64,000 nucleotides of DNA from CAZFVY01 sp964522665 (lineage in GTDB: Bacteria > Verrucomicrobiota > Verrucomicrobiia > Limisphaerales > CAZFVY01), in assembly GCA_964522665.1 (NCBI GenBank), contig CAZFVY010000002.1, forward strand, positions 1-64,000, read 5' to 3'. The notes under the pieces are model-generated. The model did no database searches. It was not told the DNA's origin and saw nothing but the letters and a program-made list of their open reading frames with translations. The first letter of the stretch is position 1. Each line of letters opens with the position of its first letter. Of the stretch, positions 44,502-53,379 are shown in pieces. A program made the position numbers and the translations under genes.

Positions 44502-45644
44502 ATGGCGAAACGCGACTATTACGAGGTGCTCGGCGTCGAGCGCACGGCGACCGAGGAGGAGATCAAGAAGTCCTACCGCAAACTGGCGATCAAATTTCAC
44601 CCCGACAAGAATCCCGGTGATAAAGCGGCCGAAGAGAAATTCAAGGAACTCGGCGAAGCCTACGAAGCGCTCAGCGATTCACAAAAACGCGCGGCCTACG
44701 ATCAGTTTGGCCACGCCGCCTTTGACCCGCGCGCGCGCAGTTCCAACGCCGGGCGCGGCGGTGGCTTTCACGACCCTTTCGACATCTTTCGCGAGGTATT
44801 CGGGGGTGGCGGTGGCGGCGGAAGCATCTTCGATCTTTTCGGCCAGGAGCAACGCGACCCAAATGGCGCCCAGCGTGGCTCGGACCTGCGCTACGACATG
44901 GAGTTGACCTTCGAGGAAGCGGTGCTCGGCTGCGAAAAGGAGATTTCCGTCACCAAACCGGATACCTGTGAGGTTTGCCTCGGGTCGGGCGCCGAGGCCG
45001 GCTCTTCGCCCAAGGTTTGCAGCACCTGCGGCGGTCGTGGTCAAGTCGTGACCTCGCGCGGGATTTTCAGCATCGCCCAAACCTGTCCCCGATGCGAAGG
45101 CGCAGGTCGAATGATCGACAAACCGTGCCGTTCCTGCCGTGGCGCCGGCCGACGCGAGCGCACCTCCAAGATCAAGCTGAAGATCCCCGCGGGCGTCGAT
45201 ACCGGCGCCCGATTACGTTCCAGCGGCAACGGCGAAGCCGGCGTCCGCGGCGGCCCGACGGGCGACCTTTACGTCGTTCTGCATGTTCGCGCGCACGACA
45301 TTTTCCAACGGGACGGCGACGATTTGATTTGTGAAGTCCCGATCAGCTTCGTCCACGCGGCCCTCGGCGCCGAGATTGAAGTGCCGACCCTCAGCGGCAA
45401 ATCCCAAATCCGCGTTCCCGGCGGCACGCAACCCGGAACCGTCTTCCGCTTGCGGGGCAAAGGGGTCAAGAGCGTGCAAGGACACGGCTCCGGCGACCTC
45501 CATGTCCGCGTGATGGTCGAAGTGCCGACCGACTTGAACAGCGCACAGAAGGCCAAACTCGAGGAATTCGCCGCGTTGTGTGATTCGGACGTCAATCCGT
45601 CCATCAAACGCTTCTTCGAAAAAGCGCGTAACTTTTTCCGCTAG
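44502..45644 (+). CDS. dnaJ: Chaperone protein DnaJ
   Basis: Full-length Hsp40 of 380 residues from ATG 44502. J domain 1-70 with HPD (KFHPDKNPGD), Gly/Phe-rich linker with a poly-Gly run (about 85-110), and a zinc domain with four CxxCxGxG motifs (CEVCLGSG, CSTCGGRG, CPRCEGAG, CRSCRGAG) followed by the two C-terminal substrate-binding domains. It directly follows grpE and works with it on DnaK. Confidence 0.97.
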   Translation: MAKRDYYEVLGVERTATEEEIKKSYRKLAIKFHPDKNPGDKAAEEKFKELGEAYEALSDSQKRAAYDQFGHAAFDPRARSSNAGRGGGFHDPFDIFREVFGGGGGGGSIFDLFGQEQRDPNGAQRGSDLRYDMELTFEEAVLGCEKEISVTKPDTCEVCLGSGAEAGSSPKVCSTCGGRGQVVTSRGIFSIAQTCPRCEGAGRMIDKPCRSCRGAGRRERTSKIKLKIPAGVDTGARLRSSGNGEAGVRGGPTGDLYVVLHVRAHDIFQRDGDDLICEVPISFVHAALGAEIEVPTLSGKSQIRVPGGTQPGTVFRLRGKGVKSVQGHGSGDLHVRVMVEVPTDLNSAQKAKLEEFAALCDSDVNPSIKRFFEKARNFFR

Positions 45645-45681
45645 CGGCCCGCATCCCCGCGTCTTCGGAACCTGCTGATTC

Positions 45682-46446
45682 ATGCACCGCTTTTATCTGC
45701 CGCCGGCCGACTGCCGGGATACGACCCTCTTGTTGCCCGAGCGCGAATCGCACCATGCCGTCGATGTGCTCCGCGTCCGCCGCGGCGAGCGAGTGAACGT
45801 GTTAAACGGCGCGGGCGAGGAGTTCCTGGCCGAGGTCTTGGAACCCGCCGGCAAGCAAGTCCGCCTGCGCGTGCTCCAACGCAATTCCTCTCCTCCCCTG
45901 CCCTGCCAACTCACCTTGGCGCAGGCAATCACCAAGGGCAAATCGATGGACACGATCGTGCAGAAAGCCGCCGAATTGGGCGCCGCCCGGCTCGTCCCGA
46001 TACAGTCCGAACGGACCGTGGCTCAAACCGAAGCCGAGCGCGCTTCGGCCAAGGTCGAGAAATGGCAAGCGATTGCCATCGACGCGATCAAACAATGCGG
46101 TTCCGCGTGGCTGCCCCGTTTGGACCAACCGATCAAACCGCAGGGTTTTCTTGCGGGCGGTGAGAAATTCGACCTCAGCCTGATCGCGACGCTCCAATCG
46201 GACGCCCGGCATCCCCGCGAGTACATCGAATCGTTCCTCGATGAAAAACGGCGCCTGCCGAACTCGATCTGCGTCTGGGTTGGCCCCGAGGGTGACTTTA
46301 CCCCGGCGGAGATCAACGCGGTTCGCTCGTCCGGCGCTTTGCCGATTTCGTTAGGCCAGTTGGTGTTGCGGAGCGAGACGGCGGCCATTTACTGCCTTGC
46401 CGTGCTGAACTACGAGCTTCAGTATCCGCGCGCGAAGGCGGCGTAA
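45682..46446 (+). CDS. rsmE: 16S rRNA (uracil1498-N3)-methyltransferase
   Basis: SPOUT-class methyltransferase of 254 residues. N-terminal PUA-like domain (HRFYLPPADC, ESHHAVDVLRVRRGERV) and C-terminal knot with LAQAITKGKSMDTIVQKAAELGAARLVP, WVGPEGDFTPAEI and LGQLVLRSETAAIYCLAVLNYE, all characteristic of RsmE. It follows dnaJ after 37 bases; a dnaJ-rsmE neighbourhood is common in bacteria. Confidence 0.95.
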   Translation: MHRFYLPPADCRDTTLLLPERESHHAVDVLRVRRGERVNVLNGAGEEFLAEVLEPAGKQVRLRVLQRNSSPPLPCQLTLAQAITKGKSMDTIVQKAAELGAARLVPIQSERTVAQTEAERASAKVEKWQAIAIDAIKQCGSAWLPRLDQPIKPQGFLAGGEKFDLSLIATLQSDARHPREYIESFLDEKRRLPNSICVWVGPEGDFTPAEINAVRSSGALPISLGQLVLRSETAAIYCLAVLNYELQYPRAKAA

Positions 46447-46834
46447 GGCGGCTCCGTTTAGGGCATCAAATACCCGCCGTCCGCCAGCCACGGCGTCGTT
46501 TCGGCAAGCAGAGCTCAGCTCGACCCTCTCCGAACCACCACCCCCCGAACGATAAGCTTCACGGACGCGCTTATCATCCGGTCGTGGCCGCGGTCCCACG
46601 CGCGTTGGCCGGGTGTGCAAAAGTTCTAAAGAATTATGCTGCGTTTTCGGCGAGTTTTGGGTAGGTTGACACCGTTCTGTCTCGCGATGGCAACGGCGGT
46701 CGTCTGGTCCACTTCCAGATTGGGAAACTCGCCGCGACAACGGTAGCGCGGCGCCGGTCACCCAAGTGGACCCGATTTAAGGCTCATCGGGTCCCCGCTG
46801 CGTCGAACATCGTCATCACAGGCAGACTTGCGTT
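46447..46834. promoter_or_regulatory. 388-bp intergenic region with two dyads upstream of msrP
   Basis: No gene supported. It contains GATAAGC/GCTTATC (46551-46557 with 46569-46575) and a perfect 9-bp inverted repeat GGACCCGAT/ATCGGGTCC (46768-46776 with 46786-46794, 9-base loop) ending 40 bases before the msrP start codon. Neither is followed by a T-run, so an operator or leader structure for msrP is more likely than a terminator. Confidence 0.45.
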
Positions 46835-47860
46835 ATGGCAAATATTTTGCGTCGTCCCGGTTGGCGAATCTCCGAAAGGCACGTGACACCGGAGCGGAGC
46901 TTCCTTAAACGCCGGGAATTCCTCAAGCAGATGGGTTTCTCGAGCGCCGGGCTGCTGGCCCTCTCGGTGGCCGGTTGTTCCAAGGCGAGTGATTCGACGG
47001 CCGCTACGGCGGCGCCGCCGGTTCCCGCGCCGAGCAACCCGGTTCCGGTCGAGACGAATACCGCGGCCACGGCGACGAGCAAGGTCTTTCCCGCGCCGCG
47101 GAATCCGCGGTTCAACCCGGCCTGGCAGCTGAGCGACGAGAAGGTCGCCGGCCGTTACAACAACTTCTATGAGTTCTCGACCGCGAAGGATTTGGTCTAT
47201 CGTCTGACCGGCAAATTCATCACGAGTCCATGGCCCGTCGAAATCACCGGGTTGGTTGAGAAGCCGGTGACGCTGGATGTCCAGGAGCTGGTCAACGAGA
47301 TGGAACTGGAGGAACGGGTGTACCGGTTCCGTTGCGTCGAAGCTTGGGCGATGATCGTACCGTGGACTGGTTTTCCGCTTCAAAAGCTGATTGCAAAGGT
47401 GGTCCCCAAGCCCGAGGCGAAATTCGTCCGATTTGTCACCTTCATGCGCCCCGATCAGGCTCCCGGGTTCCGCGAATTGAGCGATTATCCGTGGCCGTAC
47501 ACCGAAGGCTTGCGCCTCGAAGAAGCGATGAATCCGCTCACCCTCGTGGCCACCGGGATCTACGGCAAGCCGTTGCCCAAACAGCATGGCGCGCCGGTGC
47601 GGATCGTCGTGCCATGGAAATACGGCTACAAGAGCATCAAATCGGTCGTTAAAATTGAATTCACCGATAAGCAGCCAGCCACCCTCTGGGAGACCCTGGC
47701 GCCGATCGAGTATCCGTTTGAGTCCAACGTCAATCCGGCCAAGCGGCACCCGCGCTGGTCTCAGGAGACTGAACGGATGATCGACACCGGCGACCGCGTT
47801 CGGACCCAACCCTTCAACGGCTACGGCGCCTACGTAGCCAATCTTTATCCCAAGGTGTGA
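46835..47860 (+). CDS. msrP: Protein-methionine-sulfoxide reductase catalytic subunit (molybdopterin)
   Basis: Periplasmic molybdoenzyme repairing oxidised methionine in envelope proteins. The 341-residue sequence has a twin-arginine signal (KRREFLKQMGFSSAGLLALSVAGC) beginning near residue 25, as in the enterobacterial enzyme with its long leader. The molybdenum-ligating Cys is in YRFRCVEAWAMIVPWTGFP, and PVRIVVPWKYGYKSIKS and NVNPAKRHPRWSQETER match MsrP. Unusually the signal ends in a good lipobox (SVAGC), which suggests a Tat-exported lipoprotein. The heme partner msrQ is not adjacent. Confidence 0.93.
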   Translation: MANILRRPGWRISERHVTPERSFLKRREFLKQMGFSSAGLLALSVAGCSKASDSTAATAAPPVPAPSNPVPVETNTAATATSKVFPAPRNPRFNPAWQLSDEKVAGRYNNFYEFSTAKDLVYRLTGKFITSPWPVEITGLVEKPVTLDVQELVNEMELEERVYRFRCVEAWAMIVPWTGFPLQKLIAKVVPKPEAKFVRFVTFMRPDQAPGFRELSDYPWPYTEGLRLEEAMNPLTLVATGIYGKPLPKQHGAPVRIVVPWKYGYKSIKSVVKIEFTDKQPATLWETLAPIEYPFESNVNPAKRHPRWSQETERMIDTGDRVRTQPFNGYGAYVANLYPKV

Positions 47861-48010
47861 TCATCTCAGTGGGGGCCTCGAACCCGACGCCTCACCCGAA
47901 CACCGGCGATTACTCGGCGGCGCCTACTCGCGCCGGGGCCGCGACGAGCCTCCAAACCCTGGGCCATACGTCCGCGAAGACGCGCCAGCCTCTAACGCGC
48001 GATTGATGCC

Positions 48011-49438
48011 ATGCCCGTGCCCGTAGTCAGCGTCGCGCAAATGCGCGAGTGGGAACAGGCTTCCTGGGAGGCCGGCCGCCATCAGCCCGAAGTCATCGGG
48101 CAGGTCGGTCGTCTCGTGGCCCGGCGCGCGGCGCAGCTAGCGCGCCCAGGGGAGATAGTCCTGGTCCTGGCCGGGAAAGGCAACAACGGGGCGGACGCGC
48201 TGGCATCGGTACCCCATCTGTCGGATCGCGACGTCCGTTCGGTCACAGTCCGAGACCCCGTGGCCGGACTTGCCGAATTTCAGTCCCTCGCCCATTTGCA
48301 CCCGGCGGTCATCATCGACGGTCTCTTTGGCATTGGCTTGAACCGGCCGCTGGACGAGGACTGGTGCAATCTGATTGAAGCGATCAATTCCTCCGGCATT
48401 CCCGTACTCTCGGTGGACCTTCCCTCGGGGTTGAACGCGGACACCGGCCAACCCGAGGGCGCCGCCGTTCGCGCGAGCGTCACCTTGACGTTGGCCGCCC
48501 CGAAGGGCGGGCTTCTACAAGCCACCGCGTGGCCCTACACCGGCCGCCTGGAGGTCGCTCCGGAAATTGGCTTGGTCCCGGCCGTCGCGGCCACCGAGCT
48601 GCAGTGGACGCTGCCATCGGATTTTGCCGGGTATCCCCCCCGCCGCGACGCCGCCGGGCACAAGGGCAGCTACGGGCACCTGGTAATCATCGCGGGCAGC
48701 CAGGGCTATCACGGCGCGTCGGTCCTGGCGGCCCGTGCGGCCTCGCGCGCGCAACCCGGCCTGGTGACGCTCTTCGTTCAGGAATCCATCTACGCGCCCG
48801 TCGCGGCGCAACTGGCTTCGACCATGGTCCACGTTTGGCGGCCACGGCTGGCGCTTCCCGAATCGACCAGCGCGATTCTCGTCGGCCCGGGCTTGGCGGC
48901 GCCCGACGTGCCGAATGAAATAAAAAGCCTGGTCCGGGAGCTTTGGCAAAGCTCTAACCTGCCGCTGATTGTCGATGCCAGCGCGCTGGGCTGGCTGCCC
49001 GCAGGCCCGACCCGTCCCGGCGCGATTCGCGTCATCACGCCCCATCCGGGCGAAGCCGCGCGAATGTTACGCTCCCCGAGCGCGAACGTCCAAGCGGACC
49101 GACTCGCCGCGCTGCGTGAACTTTCCGCCCGCTGGGGTGGCTGTATTGTGGTCTTGAAGGGCCTGCAGACGCTCGTCGGACAGGCCGAAGGGGACGTGTT
49201 CGTGAATCCCTCCGGCAATCCGCACCTTGCCCAAGGCGGCAGCGGTGATCTGCTTTCCGGTTATCTGGGCGGTCTGCTCGCCCAGCCTGTATTGCGCTCG
49301 GACCCGATGACGGCGTTGCGATTCGGCGTCTGGCAGCATGGGGCCGCAGCCGACCGGCTCGCCCGCGGACGGGCGAATTGGACGATTGAAGACCTGGCCG
49401 GGGAGCTTGGCGGGGTCCCCTTCGAAGAGTCGGAGTGA
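48011..49438 (+). CDS. nnrD: Bifunctional NAD(P)H-hydrate epimerase / dehydratase
   Basis: Repairs hydrated NAD(P)H. The 475-residue fusion has an N-terminal YjeF/NnrE epimerase domain (1-205), with VLAGKGNNGADALAS in place of the more usual NNGGDG and VDLPSGLNADTG, and a C-terminal NnrD kinase-like domain (about 215-475), with HKGSYGHLVIIAGSQGYHGA, VITPHPGEAARML, VVLKGLQTLV and LAQGGSGDLLSGYLGGLLAQ. Both domains look complete. Short gaps separate it from msrP and rpoD on the same strand. Confidence 0.94.
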   Translation: MPVPVVSVAQMREWEQASWEAGRHQPEVIGQVGRLVARRAAQLARPGEIVLVLAGKGNNGADALASVPHLSDRDVRSVTVRDPVAGLAEFQSLAHLHPAVIIDGLFGIGLNRPLDEDWCNLIEAINSSGIPVLSVDLPSGLNADTGQPEGAAVRASVTLTLAAPKGGLLQATAWPYTGRLEVAPEIGLVPAVAATELQWTLPSDFAGYPPRRDAAGHKGSYGHLVIIAGSQGYHGASVLAARAASRAQPGLVTLFVQESIYAPVAAQLASTMVHVWRPRLALPESTSAILVGPGLAAPDVPNEIKSLVRELWQSSNLPLIVDASALGWLPAGPTRPGAIRVITPHPGEAARMLRSPSANVQADRLAALRELSARWGGCIVVLKGLQTLVGQAEGDVFVNPSGNPHLAQGGSGDLLSGYLGGLLAQPVLRSDPMTALRFGVWQHGAAADRLARGRANWTIEDLAGELGGVPFEESE

Positions 49439-49535
49439 GCTTTGACCCGCGGCCCGCGACCATCTGAAGGCGCCCGGGCAGGTTCGGCTCTGTCCAATGG
49501 GCGCGGCGCCCGCAGGAGAATTAAAAACGCCTTAA

Positions 49536-49554
49536 TATCAGTACTTGACTGATA
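49536..49554 (+). promoter_or_regulatory. Operator-like dyad in the rpoD promoter region
   Basis: Perfect dyad TATCAGT-N5-ACTGATA in an AT-rich patch 66 bases upstream of the rpoD ATG. It overlaps TTGACT (49545-49550), a possible -35. A convincing -10 was not found 17 bases downstream, so the promoter reading is tentative. Confidence 0.4.
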
Positions 49555-49619
49555 CCATTCTCTGTGAAATCCTGAAAGGCTATTCGTTTTCACTTAGGAC
49601 GAAATGCCGCAAGCTAAAT

Positions 49620-51512
49620 ATGGTTAAACTGAAACTTAGCAAATCCGCCGCGAAACTGGGACGAAAAAAAGCCGGCCGGAAAACCGCCGTCTCTTTGGGC
49701 AAAGCCCGCCGCCGGCCATTGGCAAAATCGCTGGCCGCTTCCGAAGGCGCCGAAACCAAACCGCATGCCCCCGCCACGCCCGGCGCCAATGGCGACGCCC
49801 GTCCTGCCAAAACCGGACCGGCGCCGCAGAGCCCCGAACCGGCTGGCCCCAAGGGCGTCGAATCGCTCGGATCGATCAAGAGCCACAACGGAATCGATTT
49901 GACCGAGAAGGTACGGGAGTTGATCGCTCTCGCGCGCGAGCAAGGTTCATTAACCTATGACGATATCACCGACGTCATGTCGGACGCCAATCTTACCGCG
50001 GAAGATTGGGAAGAGATTCATTTCAAGTTGAGCAACCTCGACATCGAGATTGTTGACCAGGCCGAATTGGACCGCGTCAAGCAGTCAGAGGTGGATGAAG
50101 AAGAGGAAAAGTCGCGTCTCGACAGTCTCGATGACCCGGTTCGCATGTATATGCGGCAGATGGGCAAGGTTCCCCTGTTGACTCGCGAACAAGAGGTCGC
50201 GATCTGCAAGCGAATCGAAGAAGCGGAAACGGAACTCCGCCGCATCATCTACAGCTTTGGTTTCACCGCCAAGGAGCATATCGCGCTCGCGGAGAAACTG
50301 ATCTCGGAGCCGCCCAAGGAACGCTTTGACCGGGTGATCGTCGATAAGAAGATCGAAGGCCGCGAGGATCACCTCAAGACCCTGCGCCACCTCGTCAAAC
50401 AGGTCCGGGCGCTCGATCAAAAGGTCGATGACAAATACGCCGAATGGCAAGGCGCTTCCAACCATACCCGGAAGGAGCGCCTCGCGGTCGAACTGCGCCA
50501 GAACGACAAGAAGCTCCAAGCGACCTTCCCGAAGTTCTATTACAAGCAAAAGGTGCTCGAAGAGATGGTGTTGGTCTCGGAGAACATCTACGACAAGATG
50601 CAGGCCAGCCTGCGGGCGATTCACGATCTCGAGCGGGCCGCCCGTTCGAGTCACGCCCAGACAATCATTCACTCCGAGGAGAGCAAGATCAAAGCCCTCG
50701 AGGACTTTGTCCGGATGCCGCGCCAGGACTACTTCACGGCCTACACCGAGATGAAGAAATTCGCGGCGATGGCCCACCAGGCCAAGACGGAGATGATGGA
50801 AGCCAACCTCCGGCTCGTCATCTCGATCGCGAAGAAATATACGAACCGCGGCCAGTCGTTTCTCGACCTGATCCAGGAAGGCAACCTGGGGTTGATGAAG
50901 GGCGTCGAAAAATTCGAATACCAACGCGGCTATAAATTCTCGACCTACGCCACCTGGTGGATTCGGCAGGCCATTACCCGTTCGATCGCCGATCAGGCCC
51001 GCACCATCCGTATCCCGGTCCACATGATCGAGATCATCAACAAGCTTTGGCGCGTCCAGAAGCAGCTCATGCAGGAGTTCGGCCGCGAAGCCACCCCCGA
51101 GGAAATCGCGGATGAAATGCACATCCCGGTCGAACGGGTGCACGCCCTGCTCAAAATGGCGCGCCAGCCGATCTCGCTCCAAGCGCCCGTGGGCGACGAA
51201 GGCGATTCCAGCTTTGGCGACTTCCTGGAAGACCAAGCCGCGGAGAATCCGATCGAGATGACCAGCTACAGCTTCCTGAAAGAGAAGCTGGCCGACGTCC
51301 TCGCCAGTCTCAATGAGCGCGAGCGGAAAGTGCTTGAGCTCCGTTTCGGGCTTACCGACGGCTATCAACGCACGCTCGAAGAAGTGGGCAAGCAGTACAA
51401 AGTGACCCGGGAACGCATCCGCCAGATTGAGGCGAAGGCGTTGCGCAAGCTCCGGCACCCGACCCGCGTCCGCCACTTGCAGGGTTTTCTCGAAACTAAA
51501 GAGGCCGCATAA
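49620..51512 (+). CDS. rpoD: RNA polymerase primary sigma factor (sigma-70)
   Basis: Housekeeping sigma factor of 630 residues from ATG 49620. An unusual Lys/Arg/Ala-rich N-terminal extension (about 1-60) is followed by Pro/Ala-rich linker, region 1.1 (about 95-160), region 1.2 (DDPVRMYMRQMGKVPLLTREQE), a non-conserved helical segment, region 2 (AKTEMMEANLRLVISIAKKYTNRG, FSTYATWWIRQAITRSIADQARTIRIPVHM), region 3 and region 4 with the HTH (TLEEVGKQYKVTRERIRQIEAKALRKL). Region 2.4 and 4.2 residues look standard, so normal -10/-35 promoters are expected. Confidence 0.97.
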   Translation: MVKLKLSKSAAKLGRKKAGRKTAVSLGKARRRPLAKSLAASEGAETKPHAPATPGANGDARPAKTGPAPQSPEPAGPKGVESLGSIKSHNGIDLTEKVRELIALAREQGSLTYDDITDVMSDANLTAEDWEEIHFKLSNLDIEIVDQAELDRVKQSEVDEEEEKSRLDSLDDPVRMYMRQMGKVPLLTREQEVAICKRIEEAETELRRIIYSFGFTAKEHIALAEKLISEPPKERFDRVIVDKKIEGREDHLKTLRHLVKQVRALDQKVDDKYAEWQGASNHTRKERLAVELRQNDKKLQATFPKFYYKQKVLEEMVLVSENIYDKMQASLRAIHDLERAARSSHAQTIIHSEESKIKALEDFVRMPRQDYFTAYTEMKKFAAMAHQAKTEMMEANLRLVISIAKKYTNRGQSFLDLIQEGNLGLMKGVEKFEYQRGYKFSTYATWWIRQAITRSIADQARTIRIPVHMIEIINKLWRVQKQLMQEFGREATPEEIADEMHIPVERVHALLKMARQPISLQAPVGDEGDSSFGDFLEDQAAENPIEMTSYSFLKEKLADVLASLNERERKVLELRFGLTDGYQRTLEEVGKQYKVTRERIRQIEAKALRKLRHPTRVRHLQGFLETKEAA

Positions 51513-51533
51513 CGATCGACCGGTCGGGCCGCG

Positions 51534-51561
51534 CGCGTCCCTTCCCTCGGGAGGGGACGCG
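51534..51561. terminator. Hairpin between convergent rpoD and lactonase genes
   Basis: Stem CGCGTCCC/GGGACGCG (51534-51541 with 51554-51561) enclosing an inner TCCC/GGGA stem. It lies 22 bases past rpoD and 35 bases past the convergent hydrolase gene, in the right place for a bidirectional terminator, although the T-run is missing. Confidence 0.55.
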
Positions 51562-51595
51562 AGTCAAATATACGCCCCGGAGTACGCCGAATTGA

Positions 51596-52429
51596 CTAGG
51601 TTAACTCCGGCAGGCGGTAAAATTGGGCCGCGTTATCCCCCAGGACTTTGGCCCGCGTCGCCTCGGAAAACTGGGCCAGGTAGTCCTCGACCAGATCCGT
51701 GACCCGCCCGTAATCCGCCGCCAGAAGACAGACCGGCCAGTCTGATCCGAACATCAGCCGATCCTCGCCGAAGGCCGCCCATGCCGCGTCAAGGTACGCG
51801 CGGAAGTCGGATTTTCGCCAACCCGATCGCCGTGCCTCCGTCACCATGCCCGACAATTTGCAGGCGACATTCGGGTGTCGGGCCAGTTCGAGCAGGTCTT
51901 CACGCCAGGGAGAAATGATCCCGTCTTTGATCGCCGGTTTGGCGACGTGATCGAGCACGAATCGCTGCCGTGGAAACCGCGCCGCCACTTCGGCGGCGGC
52001 CCGCAGTTGATGGGAAAATACCAGCAGATCGTACGTCAGGTCAAACTCGGCCAACCAAGCCAGGCCACGCAGAAAATCAGGGCGCAGCATAAACCACTCG
52101 TCCGGTTCGTCCTGCACGACATGCCGGACGCCGACAAACTTGGGATATCGCGCGAGATCGGCCAGCGTTTCCGCCACGTCCGCCGCCGCCAATTCCACCC
52201 AACCGACCACGCCTTTGATCGTCTCGCTCTCGGCCGCCAATTCCAACAGCCAGCGCGACTCGGCCACCGTTTGGCGCGCCTGGACCGCGATTGAGCCGCT
52301 GAACCCATTCGCCGCGAGTTCGCGCTCCAGATCACTCGGCAGGAAATCGCGCCGCAGAACGTCATCGCCAATCCACGGATATTCCCGCGCATCGTAATGC
52401 CAGAAATGCTGGTGCGCGTCGAGCCTCAC
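51596..52429 (-). CDS. Amidohydrolase-2 family hydrolase (sugar-lactonase-like)
   Basis: Cytoplasmic TIM-barrel metal-dependent hydrolase of 277 residues, closest in look to L-fucono-/L-rhamnono-lactonases (COG3618). Motifs: LDAHQHFWHYDAREYPWI at the N-terminus, a QARQT strand, VVGWVEL, VGVRHVVQDE, FVLDHVAKPAI, CKLSGMVTEA and LMFGSDWPVC with the metal Asp. Start GTG 52429 overlaps the upstream stop (GTGA) and has GGGGA upstream; a much longer open frame runs back through that gene. Neighbours are a secreted protein and a PhoPQ-related protein, suggesting a sugar- or oligosaccharide-related run. Confidence 0.88.
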   Translation of the reverse strand: MRLDAHQHFWHYDAREYPWIGDDVLRRDFLPSDLERELAANGFSGSIAVQARQTVAESRWLLELAAESETIKGVVGWVELAAADVAETLADLARYPKFVGVRHVVQDEPDEWFMLRPDFLRGLAWLAEFDLTYDLLVFSHQLRAAAEVAARFPRQRFVLDHVAKPAIKDGIISPWREDLLELARHPNVACKLSGMVTEARRSGWRKSDFRAYLDAAWAAFGEDRLMFGSDWPVCLLAADYGRVTDLVEDYLAQFSEATRAKVLGDNAAQFYRLPELT

Positions 52430-53379
52430 GGTTTCCCCATTCGCCACCCGGTCTGGTCGATGCGCCTGAACTCGGCCTTGATGTCGTTCCCCTCGTAAAA
52501 GGAGAGCCAACCCTGAAGGCGCTTGGTTTCGCCGGGAGCGCAATCGGGAAACTGCGGGTCGGAGTGCAGGCACGGCACCGGAGCGTTCGCCCACGCGCGT
52601 TGGCACGGCCACCACGCCGTGATGATCCAACGTTTCTCGTCCTCCGAGCGGCACGCGACGTAGGGACTGGCGAAAACCTTGTTCTCGTTGGTCTGGGCTT
52701 CGAACCCTTTGGCGCCTTTGAGCATGACACAGTTCTGCACGCGCAGGTCGCTCAGCGTGGCATCGGAACCATTCTTCAGCCACAGTTCCATCCGCACGCG
52801 GTCCCGAGCCGGCAGAACTTTGGCGCCGAAGCTGATCCCGTTGGGAAGCTGGCGCTCGATATCAAGGCTGCCATTCGAGCGGCGATTCCACTCGAGCCGC
52901 GGGAGCGTCGTCCCCTCCTTGGTCCAAATCGTCGGCACGTGCGTGTGCGCCAGATAGGTCAAGCCGAGATTTGACCACAGGGCCTCCGGCAGGTCCACCA
53001 CGACGTAGCTGTCGGGATCCCACGGCGCAAAGACGCTAAATTTCGTCTCGCGTTGGGGTCGGACCGCGCCCTCCAGAAATCCGATCCGCGGATGCCGTCC
53101 GCCCGGATAAGGGAGCGTCACCAGTGGTCCCCGCGCGTTCCGCGCCGGGCGATTCTGCGAGGTAATGCCGAAACGCTTGAGCGCCGCCGTGACCTCGGCG
53201 TCCCCCAGCCCGGTCGCGGCGGTAACCTCGGCGGTCGAGAAATGGTGATACCAAACCATGTTCTCCAGCCAAAACCGCAACTCCCGGTCGGTAGCCGGCT
53301 TCCGGTAGTCCGGCGCCTCATCCGCGACGCTGGCGCCGCCCAGCGCCAACGCCAGCAAGCCGACGAGAGCCAGCCTCAT
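52426..53379 (-). CDS. Secreted protein of unknown function
   Basis: 317-residue protein not recognised as a known family. Signal peptide 1-19 (RLALVGLLALALGGASVA). A helical N-terminal part (DRELRFWLENMVWYHHFSTAEVTAATGL) resembles a small HTH-like segment, and the rest is predicted beta-rich with three or four Cys. The ATG overlaps the PhoPQ-related stop (ATGA), and its own stop overlaps the hydrolase start (GTGA), so the three proteins are made together. A beta-sandwich of the galactose mutarotase type would fit but is only a guess. Confidence 0.75.
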   Translation of the reverse strand: MRLALVGLLALALGGASVADEAPDYRKPATDRELRFWLENMVWYHHFSTAEVTAATGLGDAEVTAALKRFGITSQNRPARNARGPLVTLPYPGGRHPRIGFLEGAVRPQRETKFSVFAPWDPDSYVVVDLPEALWSNLGLTYLAHTHVPTIWTKEGTTLPRLEWNRRSNGSLDIERQLPNGISFGAKVLPARDRVRMELWLKNGSDATLSDLRVQNCVMLKGAKGFEAQTNENKVFASPYVACRSEDEKRWIITAWWPCQRAWANAPVPCLHSDPQFPDCAPGETKRLQGWLSFYEGNDIKAEFRRIDQTGWRMGKP

